32,086 bases of DNA from positions 1-32,086 of the forward strand of contig QWPJ01000077.1 of assembly GCA_003671195.1 (NCBI GenBank), written 5' to 3'. The position numbers and the translations under genes were made by a program. This DNA is from Planctomycetota bacterium. Lineage in GTDB: Bacteria; Planctomycetota; Planctomycetia; Pirellulales; Pirellulaceae. Shown piece after piece: positions 23,408-32,086 of the stretch (positions are counted from its first letter, which is position 1; the number at the start of each line of letters is the position of its first letter). Below the pieces are notes generated by a model, which was not told the DNA's origin, ran no database searches, and worked only from the letters and a program-made list of their open reading frames with translations.

Positions 23408-26400
23408 GTGCATGAGTTTTGGGGTTATTTAACTCGAGCTTGGTACAGCGCGGTTCGTCGAATAACGGGCCGAAAATGCGGTGCAGAACCTGCGGTGGTC
23501 GAGCCACCGCTCCGCGCGGAGCTTTACAGTGTCGAACAGCTAGAGCGGCACGCCAAAAGGATTGCTGCCTTGCACGAGGCCGTCGCGAGGCGAGAGCCCG
23601 ACGATCTTTTAAAGCGGCTTGCAGAGAACAAGCGGCTGATTACCGAAACCTATGACTTGATCGTTGCGGCGACCGCCAAAGGTGCTGCAATTGAGCCCGC
23701 TGCGGAATGGCTACTGGATAATTTCTACCTTGTTGAGGAGCAGATCCATGCCATCGAGCGATTGTTTCCCCCGTCGTTCTGCCGCGAATTGCCCCGAATA
23801 AAGAATGGCAACAACCTCCTGCGACCACGGGTTTATGGCATTGCATTGGAGCTGATCGCTCACGTCGATGGCCGTATCGATGCAAATAGCCTCGATGGCT
23901 TTATTACGGCCTACCAATCGGTTCGTCCTCTGAAAATCGGTGAACTCTGGGCGTTGCCTCTCATGCTGCGGATGGCACTGATTGAGAACTTGCGACGTGT
24001 GTGCGTGCGGATTGGGAAAGCCCGCTGCGAACGGGACATGGCCATCCAATGGAGCCATCGCATGGTGGAAGTCGTTGATCGTCAACCGACCGATCTGGTC
24101 ATCGAGCTGGCCGAATTGGCACGCTCCAATATCGATCTAACGGGGCCCTTTGTATCGGAGTTGATGCGGTATCTTCAAACCCAGGGCTCGTCTTACTCCT
24201 TAGCGAGCAACTGGCTTGAAAATCGATTGAACGACCAAGGTTTGTCGTCCGAGCAACTCGTCCGCGCCGAAGGACAGCTTCAAGCCGCCGATCAATTAAG
24301 CGTCGGCAACAGTTTTTCAAGCCTTCGCTTCCTGAATGCCTTCGACTGGCGCGCCTTTGTCGGCGATCAAAGCGTGGTTGAAAAGGCCCTGGCCTGCGAC
24401 CCTGCTGGCATTTATAGTCAAATGGACTTTGCCTCCCGCAATCGCTACCGCCATGCCATCGAGGGAATTGCCCGACGGAGTGATGCCAGCGAGTTGGAAG
24501 TTAGCCAAATTGTCGTTCGCTTGGCCGCAGCAAACCAAGGTATCCCGGACCATGATCGACAAACGCATGTCGGTTACTTTCTGATTGACCGAGGGAGACC
24601 CGAATTGGAGCGTGCGGCACGGATGCGTACTACCATTTGGGTTCTGCTCGATCGACTCCGTCGTCGCTACCCGCTGGTGATCCAACTGTCGGTCATTTTG
24701 ACGATCACATGTTTTGGCGCAGTTCTCTTCGATCGATTGGCTGCGTTTGACAATCCGCTCGGATGGTTGCTTTGGCTACCCGCATTTTTGGTCGCATCGC
24801 ATCTGGGGGTTGTGATTGCGAATTGGCTTGCGATCCAATGTTTCGTACCTCAATCTCTGGCGAGAATGGACTATCGATCAGGAATTCCGTCCGATCATCG
24901 AACCATGGTCGTGGTTCCGACGATGCTTTCGAGCGCTGCGGGGATCGAAGGGTTGCTCACTGGCCTCGAGTTGCGTTTTCTGAATAACGATGAACCTAGC
25001 CTTCATTTCGCACTGGTGACCGATTGGGTCGATTCGACTTCGCACGTTTCTCCGAGCGATCGCGAACGATTGGATCTGGTGCAGGAGGGCATTCATCGAT
25101 TGAATGCCAAGTACGCTCATCTACGGGATGATATCTTCTATCTGTTCCATCGCGATCGACGCTGGAACCCTGGCGAAAATTGCTGGATGGGGTACGAGAG
25201 AAAACGGGGTAAGTTGGCAGACCTCAATGCCACTCTTCGAGGCGCAACGGATCGCTTTCTGGTTGTGGTGGGCAAGTCGAGCATTTTGTCGAAGATTCGC
25301 TACGTCATCACCTTGGATACCGATACGCAACTGCCACGCGATGCGGCTCGGCAGATGATCGGAACACTCGCCCACCCACTGAATCGAGCTACAGTCTGTC
25401 CGAAAAGTGGCCGTGTCCGCGACGGATACACCATCCTGCAACCTCGGGTGGACGTCAGTTTACCCGGCTCACAACGGTCTCTATTCGCGAAATGGAATGC
25501 GGTGGATGTCGGCGTGGATCCTTACACCCGCGTCGTTTCCGATGTCTACCAAGACCTTTTTGGCGAAGGTTCATTCATTGGAAAAGGGATCTACGAGGTC
25601 GATGCGTTTGAACGATGGTGCATGGATTTTCCTGAGAACACCATTCTCAGTCACGATTTGATCGAGGGCGCTTATGGACGCTCGGCGTTGATCAGCGACG
25701 TCACGCTCTATGAGGAGTATCCATCGCGCTATGCCTCCGACATGGCCAGGCGGCATCGTTGGATACGAGGGGATTGGCAGATCGCAGGTTGGCTTCGACC
25801 TTCGATTCTAAACCACGCGCAGCGGCGCATCCCGAACCCTATCTCATGGCTGTCGGCATGGAAGTTACTCGACAACATGCGCCGAAGCCTCGTGCCTATC
25901 GCCATGCTCGCCCTTTTGATCGGCGCGTGGATGACTTCAAGCCGTTCAAGCCTAGGCGCGATGGTCTTGATCTTGCTTGCGGTCTATACCTCGGTTTTCC
26001 TGAGCTTGGTCGCTCAGCTTTTTGCAAAGCCCACCGACTTGCCAATCCGATTGCATCTCCAGCGCTCGTTGGGATCCCTATGGAATCCGCTGCTGCACGG
26101 GCTTTTGACCCTGGCCTTCGTTCCTTACGAGGCTGCCGTGAGCATCGATGCGATCTTCCGCACAACCGTTCGTATGCTCATCACTCGGCGAAATTTATTG
26201 GAGTGGCAAACAGCCGGCGACTCGCAGATCAAGACCCCTCGCAGTCTGGTCGCGAACTATCGGCACATGCTCATTGCACCCGCCCTAGCGATCGTCGTTG
26301 CGGTTCTGGCGTTGGCATTGCACCGAAGTCGCATGGATGCCTTTTTACCATGGATTGGGTTATGGATTGCATCTCCTGCCATCGCGTGGTGGATCAGCAT

Positions 26401-29400
26401 GCCGCTGAAGCCCAAAGCGATTCGATGGACGATCGACCAAATCGATTTCATGGGCCGATTGGCGAGGCGAACCTGGAGGTACTTCGAAGAGTTTGTCAAC
26501 GAAGAAGAAAACTGGTTGCCTCCCGATAATATCCACCTGCAAACAGATCCCTTGGTAGCCTCCCGCACCAGCCCGACCAACATTGGCATGTCGCTGCTAT
26601 CGAATCTTGCTGCTTACGATTTCGGTTATTGTTCTTCCGCTGTTTTCGCAGAGAAAACGTCCAGGACGCTAACCACGATGGCAAAGATGGAGCGGTACAA
26701 CGGCCACTGGTTGAATTGGTATCACACTCGAACGCTCGCTCCTTTGCTACCACGGTATGTTTCCACCGTCGACAGCGGCAATCTCGCAGGTTGTTTATTG
26801 GTACTATCGAGTGGATGCCGTGAATTGATCGAGGGCCCGATCCTCTCGCCGCGCTGGGCGCGTGGGCTGCGAGATACCTTGGATGTGCTCCTGGAGGTCA
26901 GCAGTTCTCTGCCGATCGAAGATGGGCTGAATTCCGTTCGAATCGAACTGCAAGATTGGATAACACGGTTGCGAAACGAACCGTCCGGGCTTCGCGAATC
27001 CGATGAACTGCTGAGACGTCTGATCACTTGGTCTGGTTGCTTGGATGGTGAATCGAGCCGAGCAACGTCATGGTGGATAGAGGCCTTCCATAGAGCATGC
27101 GTCGACCATCAGTCTGAATTGCTGCATCTGGCTCCCTGGTTGCGATGCAATGAGCCGACGATCATCGAGAGCTCCATGCAACTGGTTTCCGACCGTTCAC
27201 CCGCCGATGCCATCGCGCGTATCCGCTCGATACAGGACTCTCTGAATCACTCGTCGACCTTGGCTTCGATCGCGAAACTTCAGGTGACGCAATTGCCGGA
27301 GATCGGAACGATCCTCCAGACGGCTCGGCGCGAGGATTGGCATCCCGAGATTGTCGCGTGGATCGACGCGATCGCAGACTCCGTTCGAAATGCATCCGAA
27401 TATGCATGCGACCAGATCCGTCGTCTTGAACAACTTGCAAACCAATCGCAAGAGTTGGCAACGATGGACTTCACACTTCTCTACAGTCCACCGCGAGAGT
27501 TGTTTTTTACCGGCTACAACGTCAGCGATCGGCGCATGGATGGTAGCTGCTATGATTTGCTCGCATCCGAAGCTCGGTTGGCGAGTTTTATCGCCGTCAC
27601 TCAGGGCCAGATCGACCAGGAGCACTGGTTCGCCCTGGGCAGACTGCTGACCAGCAGTGGACGACTCCCGACATTGCTCAGTTGGAGCGGCTCGATGTTC
27701 GAGTACTTGATGCCGCTGCTGATCATGCCGAACTTTCCCAATACGCTGCTCGACAGGACCTACCATGCCGCCGTCAGTCGGCAGATCGAGTATGGCCGGC
27801 ATCGAGGTGTACCTTGGGGTATTTCGGAGTCGGGTTACAACGCGATCGATCAGTTTCGTACCTACCAGTACCGCGCCTTTGGCGTCCCTGGATTGGGATT
27901 GAAGCGAGGTTTAGCGGATGATCTGGTGATTGCTCCCTATGCCAGTGCCCTGGCACTGATGGTCGCCCCCGAAGCTGCCTGTGCGAATCTCCAGCGTCTA
28001 GCTGGCGATGGGCAACTAGGTCCCTATGGCATGTTCGAGGCGGTCGACTATACACCCCACCGCATGCCACCAGGAAGCGACCGAGTCACGGTGCGTCAAT
28101 TCATGGCCCACCATGAAGGGATGAACCTGCTATCCCTAGCCCACCTGCTGATCGACCAGCCGATGCAACGGCGTTTTCAAGCCAGCCCGACATTGCTCGC
28201 AGGGGAAATGCTCCTCCAAGAGCGCATCCCTAAAACCACCGCACCGGTTTATCCCCATGCCAGTGAGGTCGCAGCCCTCAGGCCGGTAACAACTCAAGCT
28301 ACCGCAGCCATGCGAGTCATCACCGACCCGAGCAGTCCGACGGTCGAATCCCATTGGTTATCCAACGGCCGCTATCACGTTGCCATCAGCAGCGCAGGGG
28401 GCGGTACCAGCCGATGGGGAAACCTATCCGTCACGCGATGGCGGGAAGATGCTACCCGCGATGCGTTGGGAAGCTTTTGCTATATCCGAGATATCCAACG
28501 GAACAAACTGTGGTCCAATACCTACCAGCCAACCCGAGCAACTCCGACCAAGTACGAAGCCATCTTCACTCAATCCCGAGCTGAATTTCGAAGGATGGAT
28601 GCGGAGATCGAAACCTACACGCAGATCAGTATCTCTCCGGAAGACGATGTGGAACTGCGACGTGTGATACTGACCAATCGGTCCGGCAGTCGGCGATCGA
28701 TCGAGATCACCAGCTATTCGGAGGTGGTTCTTGCTACCCTAGCTCAAGATGAATCGCACCCTGCCTTCAGCAATCTGTTTGTGCAAACCGAATTGTATCG
28801 CGATCGCAATGCCATTTTCTGCACCCGCCGCCCTCGATCGACCGATGAGCAGCCACCTTGGATGACTCACATGATGCAGGTGCGAGGGCCGACGATCGGT
28901 GGTGCAACTTACGAAACCGACCGCATGCGGTTCATCGGCAGGCGTCGAACCCTTGCATCGCCGCAGGCTTTCGATTCGTTGGCCGGGCTTTCCGACACGG
29001 CCGGATCGGTTCTCGATCCCGTGGTCGCTATTCGGCAAACCGTCTCCTTGCAACCCAATGAATCGATCACAATCGATATCGTTACGGGGATCGCCGATTC
29101 GCGAGCCAACATCGAAGTCCTGACCGAACGTTATCACGATTCCAACTTGGCCGACCGCGTATTTGACATGGCCTGGACCCATAGCCATATCTTGCTGCAG
29201 CAACTCGGTATCACCGAAGGCGAAGCGCAAACCTACGGGAGGCTCGCATCGTCAATGCTCGTGGCCTCCTCCCTCAGACGGGCCAACCCCAGCATACTCC
29301 TGAGCAACCAGAAGGGGCAATCTGGGTTGTGGGGGTACGGTATTTCCGGGGACCTACCCATCCTGCTGGTCCGCATCCGAAACGCCGATCAGCTCGATTT

Positions 29401-32086
29401 GATTCGCCAAGCGATCCAAGCTCATGCCTATTGGCGCCTCAAAGGACTCGTCTCCGATCTGGTAATCTGGAACGAAGACGATTCGGTCTATCGTCAAAAT
29501 CTTCAGGAAATGATTTCCAATTTGGTTGTATCGAGCAACGAAACGGTCGGCATCGATCGCCCGGGCGGCGTGTTCATTCGACGCGGTGAACAGATGTCCA
29601 ACGAAGACCGCGTGCTGCTGCAGTCGGTCGCACGAATCGTGCTTTACGGTGAAAACGGAACCATGGCCGAACAAACCGAGCGACGCAGTCGCTTGGAATC
29701 GACCAGCCCCCCACTGCTCCCGACTCGACGGATCGCCGATAGTCCGATCGCTCGGCAAGCTTCGACCAACAACTTGGCACTCTTCAACGGACTGGGTGGC
29801 TTTTCTCAGGACGGTCGCGAGTACATCACTCACCTGGCTCCCGGACAATCTACCCCAGCGCCGTGGGTCAACGTCATCGCCAATCCCGAATTTGGTACCG
29901 TCGTCTCCGAAGCCGGTAGTGCCTATACATGGGCTGAAAACAGTCACGAGTACCGTTTGACTCCATGGCATAACGATCCTGTATCCGATGTCGGTGGCGA
30001 AGCGATCTACCTACGCGATGACGAGACGGGCCACTTTTGGTCTCCCTGCCCGTCCCCGACTCCACGCTCGAATCATTACACGGTTCGGCATGGCTTTGGT
30101 TACACCATCTTTGAGACGACCGAGGATGGCATCTCGACGGAATTGATGGTCTATGTGGCTACCGATGCACCTGTCAAAATTTCGAAATTGAAAATCACCA
30201 ACCGCTCGGACCGACCGCGAAAGATTTCGGTCATCGGTTTTTGGGAATGGGTCCTTGGGGAAATCAGAAGCAAAACTCTACAGCATGTCGTGACCGAAAT
30301 CGATCCTGCCAGCGGGGCGATCATGGCCCGCAACGTCTACAACCCGGACTTTGGAGATCGTGTTGCATTTGCCCATTGCAGCGAGCCTGTCCGTTCCTGG
30401 TCCGGTGACCGAACGGAATTCATCGGCCGAAATGGATCGTTGTCAGAACCCGCAGCCATGAAACGCATCCGGCTCTCGTGCAGAACAGGCGCAGGATACG
30501 ATCCATGTGCAGCCCTGCAAATGCCGCTGGAACTGGCCGTTGGACAGGAACGCACCGCTACGTTGACCCTCGGTGCGGGAAAGAACATGGACCAAGCCCG
30601 GTCGCTGGCCCTGCGTTTCGGTAGCCTGGAAAGTGCCGATCAAGCGATCCACAAGGTTTGGGATTATTGGAGCCACACCCTGGGTAGTTTGCGCATCGAA
30701 ACCCCCGATCCGGCCGTCAACTTCCTCGCCAACGGTTGGTTGATCTACCAAACGTTGGCCAGTCGCATGTGGGCTCGGTCGGGTTTCTACCAATCGGGTG
30801 GCGCGTACGGATTCCGAGATCAATTGCAAGATGCAATGGCCCTGACCTATTCCCAACCCCACTTGCTCCGGGAGCATTTGTTGCGAGCCGCCGCGCATCA
30901 GTTTCGCGAGGGAGATGTTCAACATTGGTGGCACCCACCCAAGGGTCGCGGTGTGCGCACCCACTTTTCGGATGACTATTTATGGTTGCCCGTCGCGATC
31001 TGCCGCTACGTTCAAAAGACCGGGGACACCGGTGTGCTCGACGAGGTCATCCCATTCCTCAGCGATCGCCCCCTCCGCGAGGATGAAGAGTCGAATTATG
31101 ACTTACCTACCATCTCGGAGGATCGCGCATCGCTCTACGAACACGGTGTTCGAGCGATCCGACATGGATTGCGATTTGGTGAACATGGCTTGCCCTTGAT
31201 CGGATGCGGTGACTGGAACGACGGTATGAACTTGATCGGCCAGCATGGCAAAGGGGAAAGTGTTTGGCTTGGTTTCTTTCTGTACGACGCCATGCGCCAA
31301 TTCATCGAACTGGCAGATCTCCGGGGAGACACCGCGCTGGCACAGCAGTTGGCGACCGAATCGGAGCAACTCCGGGTGCAATTAGAACGTCACGGCTGGG
31401 ATGGAGAATGGTACCGACGGGCCTACTTCGATGACGCGACCCCCTTGGGGTCGATGCAAAACGACGAATGCCAAATCGATGCCATTTCGCAAAGCTGGGC
31501 GGTTCTGTCCGGTGCTGCGAATTTGGAGCGATCGCAACTGGCGATGGATAGTTTGGAACGGCGATTGGTAGATCGCAATTCGCGATTGATCAAGCTGCTA
31601 GATCCACCGTTCGATCGCTCGTCACTGAATCCGGGTTACATCAAAGGCTATGTGCCAGGGGTGCGCGAGAACGGCGGGCAATACACCCATAGCGCGATTT
31701 GGGCGGTGATGGCTGCTGCGAAACTCGGGGACTGCGATCGCGCTTGGGAACTATTCGCTCTGATCAATCCACTGTCTCATGCGGATCGAAAGGAGTCGAT
31801 CGATCGCTATCGCGTGGAACCCTACGTCGTTGCTGCCGATGTTTACGGGGTGGAACCCCACGCGGGCCGCGGAGGATGGACTTGGTACACCGGATCGGCC
31901 TCTTGGATGTATCGTTTGATCACCGAGTCCTTGCTCGGTATCGATCAGCGCGCCGACCGCTGGAGCATCCACCCTTGTTTGCCACATCATTGGTCTCATG
32001 TTGAGCTTCACTTTCGGTATCGCGAGACCTTTTATCATGTCCGAATCGAGTCGCATGTCGACGCCCCTTACCAGCAATCGGCATCC
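23408..32086 (+). CDS. ndvB: Cyclic beta-1,2-glucan synthase (NdvB/ChvB-type), 3' partial
   Basis: One frame of 2,893 codons with no stop; Brucella and Agrobacterium homologues are ~2,800-2,870 aa, so little is missing. GTG 23408 is the only start after the in-frame TGA at 23396. These inner-membrane enzymes use UDP-glucose to build cyclic beta-1,2-glucan. Order: N-terminal region with 'PAAEWLLDNFYLVEEQIHAI'; membrane segments ~420-475; GT84 domain with Asp637/Asp639 ('LDTDTQLP'), Asp750 ('SHDLIEG') and 'RWIRGDWQ' (784-791); further membrane segments ~828-1000; a glucoamylase-like domain (PF10091) around 'SWSGSMFEYLMPLL' (~1425) and 'ISESGYNAIDQF', the cyclisation module in studied homologues; GH94 beta-sandwich repeats; and a GH94 catalytic domain with 'GCGDWNDGMN' (Asp2605). 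All catalytic signatures I looked for are intact. Confidence 0.94.
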   Translation, partial: MHEFWGYLTRAWYSAVRRITGRKCGAEPAVVEPPLRAELYSVEQLERHAKRIAALHEAVARREPDDLLKRLAENKRLITETYDLIVAATAKGAAIEPAAEWLLDNFYLVEEQIHAIERLFPPSFCRELPRIKNGNNLLRPRVYGIALELIAHVDGRIDANSLDGFITAYQSVRPLKIGELWALPLMLRMALIENLRRVCVRIGKARCERDMAIQWSHRMVEVVDRQPTDLVIELAELARSNIDLTGPFVSELMRYLQTQGSSYSLASNWLENRLNDQGLSSEQLVRAEGQLQAADQLSVGNSFSSLRFLNAFDWRAFVGDQSVVEKALACDPAGIYSQMDFASRNRYRHAIEGIARRSDASELEVSQIVVRLAAANQGIPDHDRQTHVGYFLIDRGRPELERAARMRTTIWVLLDRLRRRYPLVIQLSVILTITCFGAVLFDRLAAFDNPLGWLLWLPAFLVASHLGVVIANWLAIQCFVPQSLARMDYRSGIPSDHRTMVVVPTMLSSAAGIEGLLTGLELRFLNNDEPSLHFALVTDWVDSTSHVSPSDRERLDLVQEGIHRLNAKYAHLRDDIFYLFHRDRRWNPGENCWMGYERKRGKLADLNATLRGATDRFLVVVGKSSILSKIRYVITLDTDTQLPRDAARQMIGTLAHPLNRATVCPKSGRVRDGYTILQPRVDVSLPGSQRSLFAKWNAVDVGVDPYTRVVSDVYQDLFGEGSFIGKGIYEVDAFERWCMDFPENTILSHDLIEGAYGRSALISDVTLYEEYPSRYASDMARRHRWIRGDWQIAGWLRPSILNHAQRRIPNPISWLSAWKLLDNMRRSLVPIAMLALLIGAWMTSSRSSLGAMVLILLAVYTSVFLSLVAQLFAKPTDLPIRLHLQRSLGSLWNPLLHGLLTLAFVPYEAAVSIDAIFRTTVRMLITRRNLLEWQTAGDSQIKTPRSLVANYRHMLIAPALAIVVAVLALALHRSRMDAFLPWIGLWIASPAIAWWISMPLKPKAIRWTIDQIDFMGRLARRTWRYFEEFVNEEENWLPPDNIHLQTDPLVASRTSPTNIGMSLLSNLAAYDFGYCSSAVFAEKTSRTLTTMAKMERYNGHWLNWYHTRTLAPLLPRYVSTVDSGNLAGCLLVLSSGCRELIEGPILSPRWARGLRDTLDVLLEVSSSLPIEDGLNSVRIELQDWITRLRNEPSGLRESDELLRRLITWSGCLDGESSRATSWWIEAFHRACVDHQSELLHLAPWLRCNEPTIIESSMQLVSDRSPADAIARIRSIQDSLNHSSTLASIAKLQVTQLPEIGTILQTARREDWHPEIVAWIDAIADSVRNASEYACDQIRRLEQLANQSQELATMDFTLLYSPPRELFFTGYNVSDRRMDGSCYDLLASEARLASFIAVTQGQIDQEHWFALGRLLTSSGRLPTLLSWSGSMFEYLMPLLIMPNFPNTLLDRTYHAAVSRQIEYGRHRGVPWGISESGYNAIDQFRTYQYRAFGVPGLGLKRGLADDLVIAPYASALALMVAPEAACANLQRLAGDGQLGPYGMFEAVDYTPHRMPPGSDRVTVRQFMAHHEGMNLLSLAHLLIDQPMQRRFQASPTLLAGEMLLQERIPKTTAPVYPHASEVAALRPVTTQATAAMRVITDPSSPTVESHWLSNGRYHVAISSAGGGTSRWGNLSVTRWREDATRDALGSFCYIRDIQRNKLWSNTYQPTRATPTKYEAIFTQSRAEFRRMDAEIETYTQISISPEDDVELRRVILTNRSGSRRSIEITSYSEVVLATLAQDESHPAFSNLFVQTELYRDRNAIFCTRRPRSTDEQPPWMTHMMQVRGPTIGGATYETDRMRFIGRRRTLASPQAFDSLAGLSDTAGSVLDPVVAIRQTVSLQPNESITIDIVTGIADSRANIEVLTERYHDSNLADRVFDMAWTHSHILLQQLGITEGEAQTYGRLASSMLVASSLRRANPSILLSNQKGQSGLWGYGISGDLPILLVRIRNADQLDLIRQAIQAHAYWRLKGLVSDLVIWNEDDSVYRQNLQEMISNLVVSSNETVGIDRPGGVFIRRGEQMSNEDRVLLQSVARIVLYGENGTMAEQTERRSRLESTSPPLLPTRRIADSPIARQASTNNLALFNGLGGFSQDGREYITHLAPGQSTPAPWVNVIANPEFGTVVSEAGSAYTWAENSHEYRLTPWHNDPVSDVGGEAIYLRDDETGHFWSPCPSPTPRSNHYTVRHGFGYTIFETTEDGISTELMVYVATDAPVKISKLKITNRSDRPRKISVIGFWEWVLGEIRSKTLQHVVTEIDPASGAIMARNVYNPDFGDRVAFAHCSEPVRSWSGDRTEFIGRNGSLSEPAAMKRIRLSCRTGAGYDPCAALQMPLELAVGQERTATLTLGAGKNMDQARSLALRFGSLESADQAIHKVWDYWSHTLGSLRIETPDPAVNFLANGWLIYQTLASRMWARSGFYQSGGAYGFRDQLQDAMALTYSQPHLLREHLLRAAAHQFREGDVQHWWHPPKGRGVRTHFSDDYLWLPVAICRYVQKTGDTGVLDEVIPFLSDRPLREDEESNYDLPTISEDRASLYEHGVRAIRHGLRFGEHGLPLIGCGDWNDGMNLIGQHGKGESVWLGFFLYDAMRQFIELADLRGDTALAQQLATESEQLRVQLERHGWDGEWYRRAYFDDATPLGSMQNDECQIDAISQSWAVLSGAANLERSQLAMDSLERRLVDRNSRLIKLLDPPFDRSSLNPGYIKGYVPGVRENGGQYTHSAIWAVMAAAKLGDCDRAWELFALINPLSHADRKESIDRYRVEPYVVAADVYGVEPHAGRGGWTWYTGSASWMYRLITESLLGIDQRADRWSIHPCLPHHWSHVELHFRYRETFYHVRIESHVDAPYQQSAS

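Noticed and set aside
23419..32077. Numerous 60-205 codon frames on both strands across the last 8.6 kb
   Set aside because: All are shadows of the continuous glucan-synthase frame (codons starting at 23408), which matches the family from end to end.

Overview
The window looks like a chromosomal segment of a Planctomycetota bacterium, probably Pirellulales-like. The evidence is a secreted protein with two copies of the planctomycete-specific TIGR03000 domain, a TPR plus DUF1080 secreted protein, a SOUL protein, a GDSL hydrolase and a PDZ-bearing M28 peptidase. Base composition is moderately GC-rich. I see no rRNA, tRNA, CRISPR or prophage. Most genes stand alone or in pairs on alternating strands.

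Positions 1-5.2 kb hold the 3' part of an ABC-2 permease, then a minus-strand efflux module (RND transporter followed by a lipoprotein adaptor). That module is broken: the RND gene has lost its N-terminal half. At about 3433-3440 it abuts, in opposite orientation, the C-terminal part of a TolC-like outer-membrane factor, which converges on dihydroorotase pyrC. Positions 5.2-10.7 kb hold four plus-strand genes: TPR-DUF1080, the AMPylase SelO, a secreted SGNH hydrolase and a SOUL-domain protein.

Positions 9.8-11.95 kb are a repeat/transposase island. Seven copies of a 44-bp hairpin repeat lie in three clusters. Two of the clusters are identical 113-bp direct repeats that bracket an IS200/Y1-type (RAYT-like) transposase. 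The repeats supply the transposase's C-terminal tail and stop codon, and also the stop codon of the neighbouring TPR gene.

Positions 11.95-23 kb hold a TPR protein, an M28 peptidase, a short operon pairing a BtaA/DUF3419-like 3-amino-3-carboxypropyl transferase with argJ, two low-complexity membrane/secreted proteins, a DHH phosphoesterase and a two-gene nitrate/sulfonate/taurine-type ABC importer that lacks its binding protein.

Positions 23.4 kb to the window end are one uninterrupted reading frame of at least 2,893 codons. It starts at a GTG behind a strong Shine-Dalgarno sequence and has no stop in the window. It is a cyclic beta-1,2-glucan synthase (NdvB/ChvB-type) with glycosyltransferase, membrane, glucoamylase-like and GH94 modules. 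It is the largest and most striking gene here.
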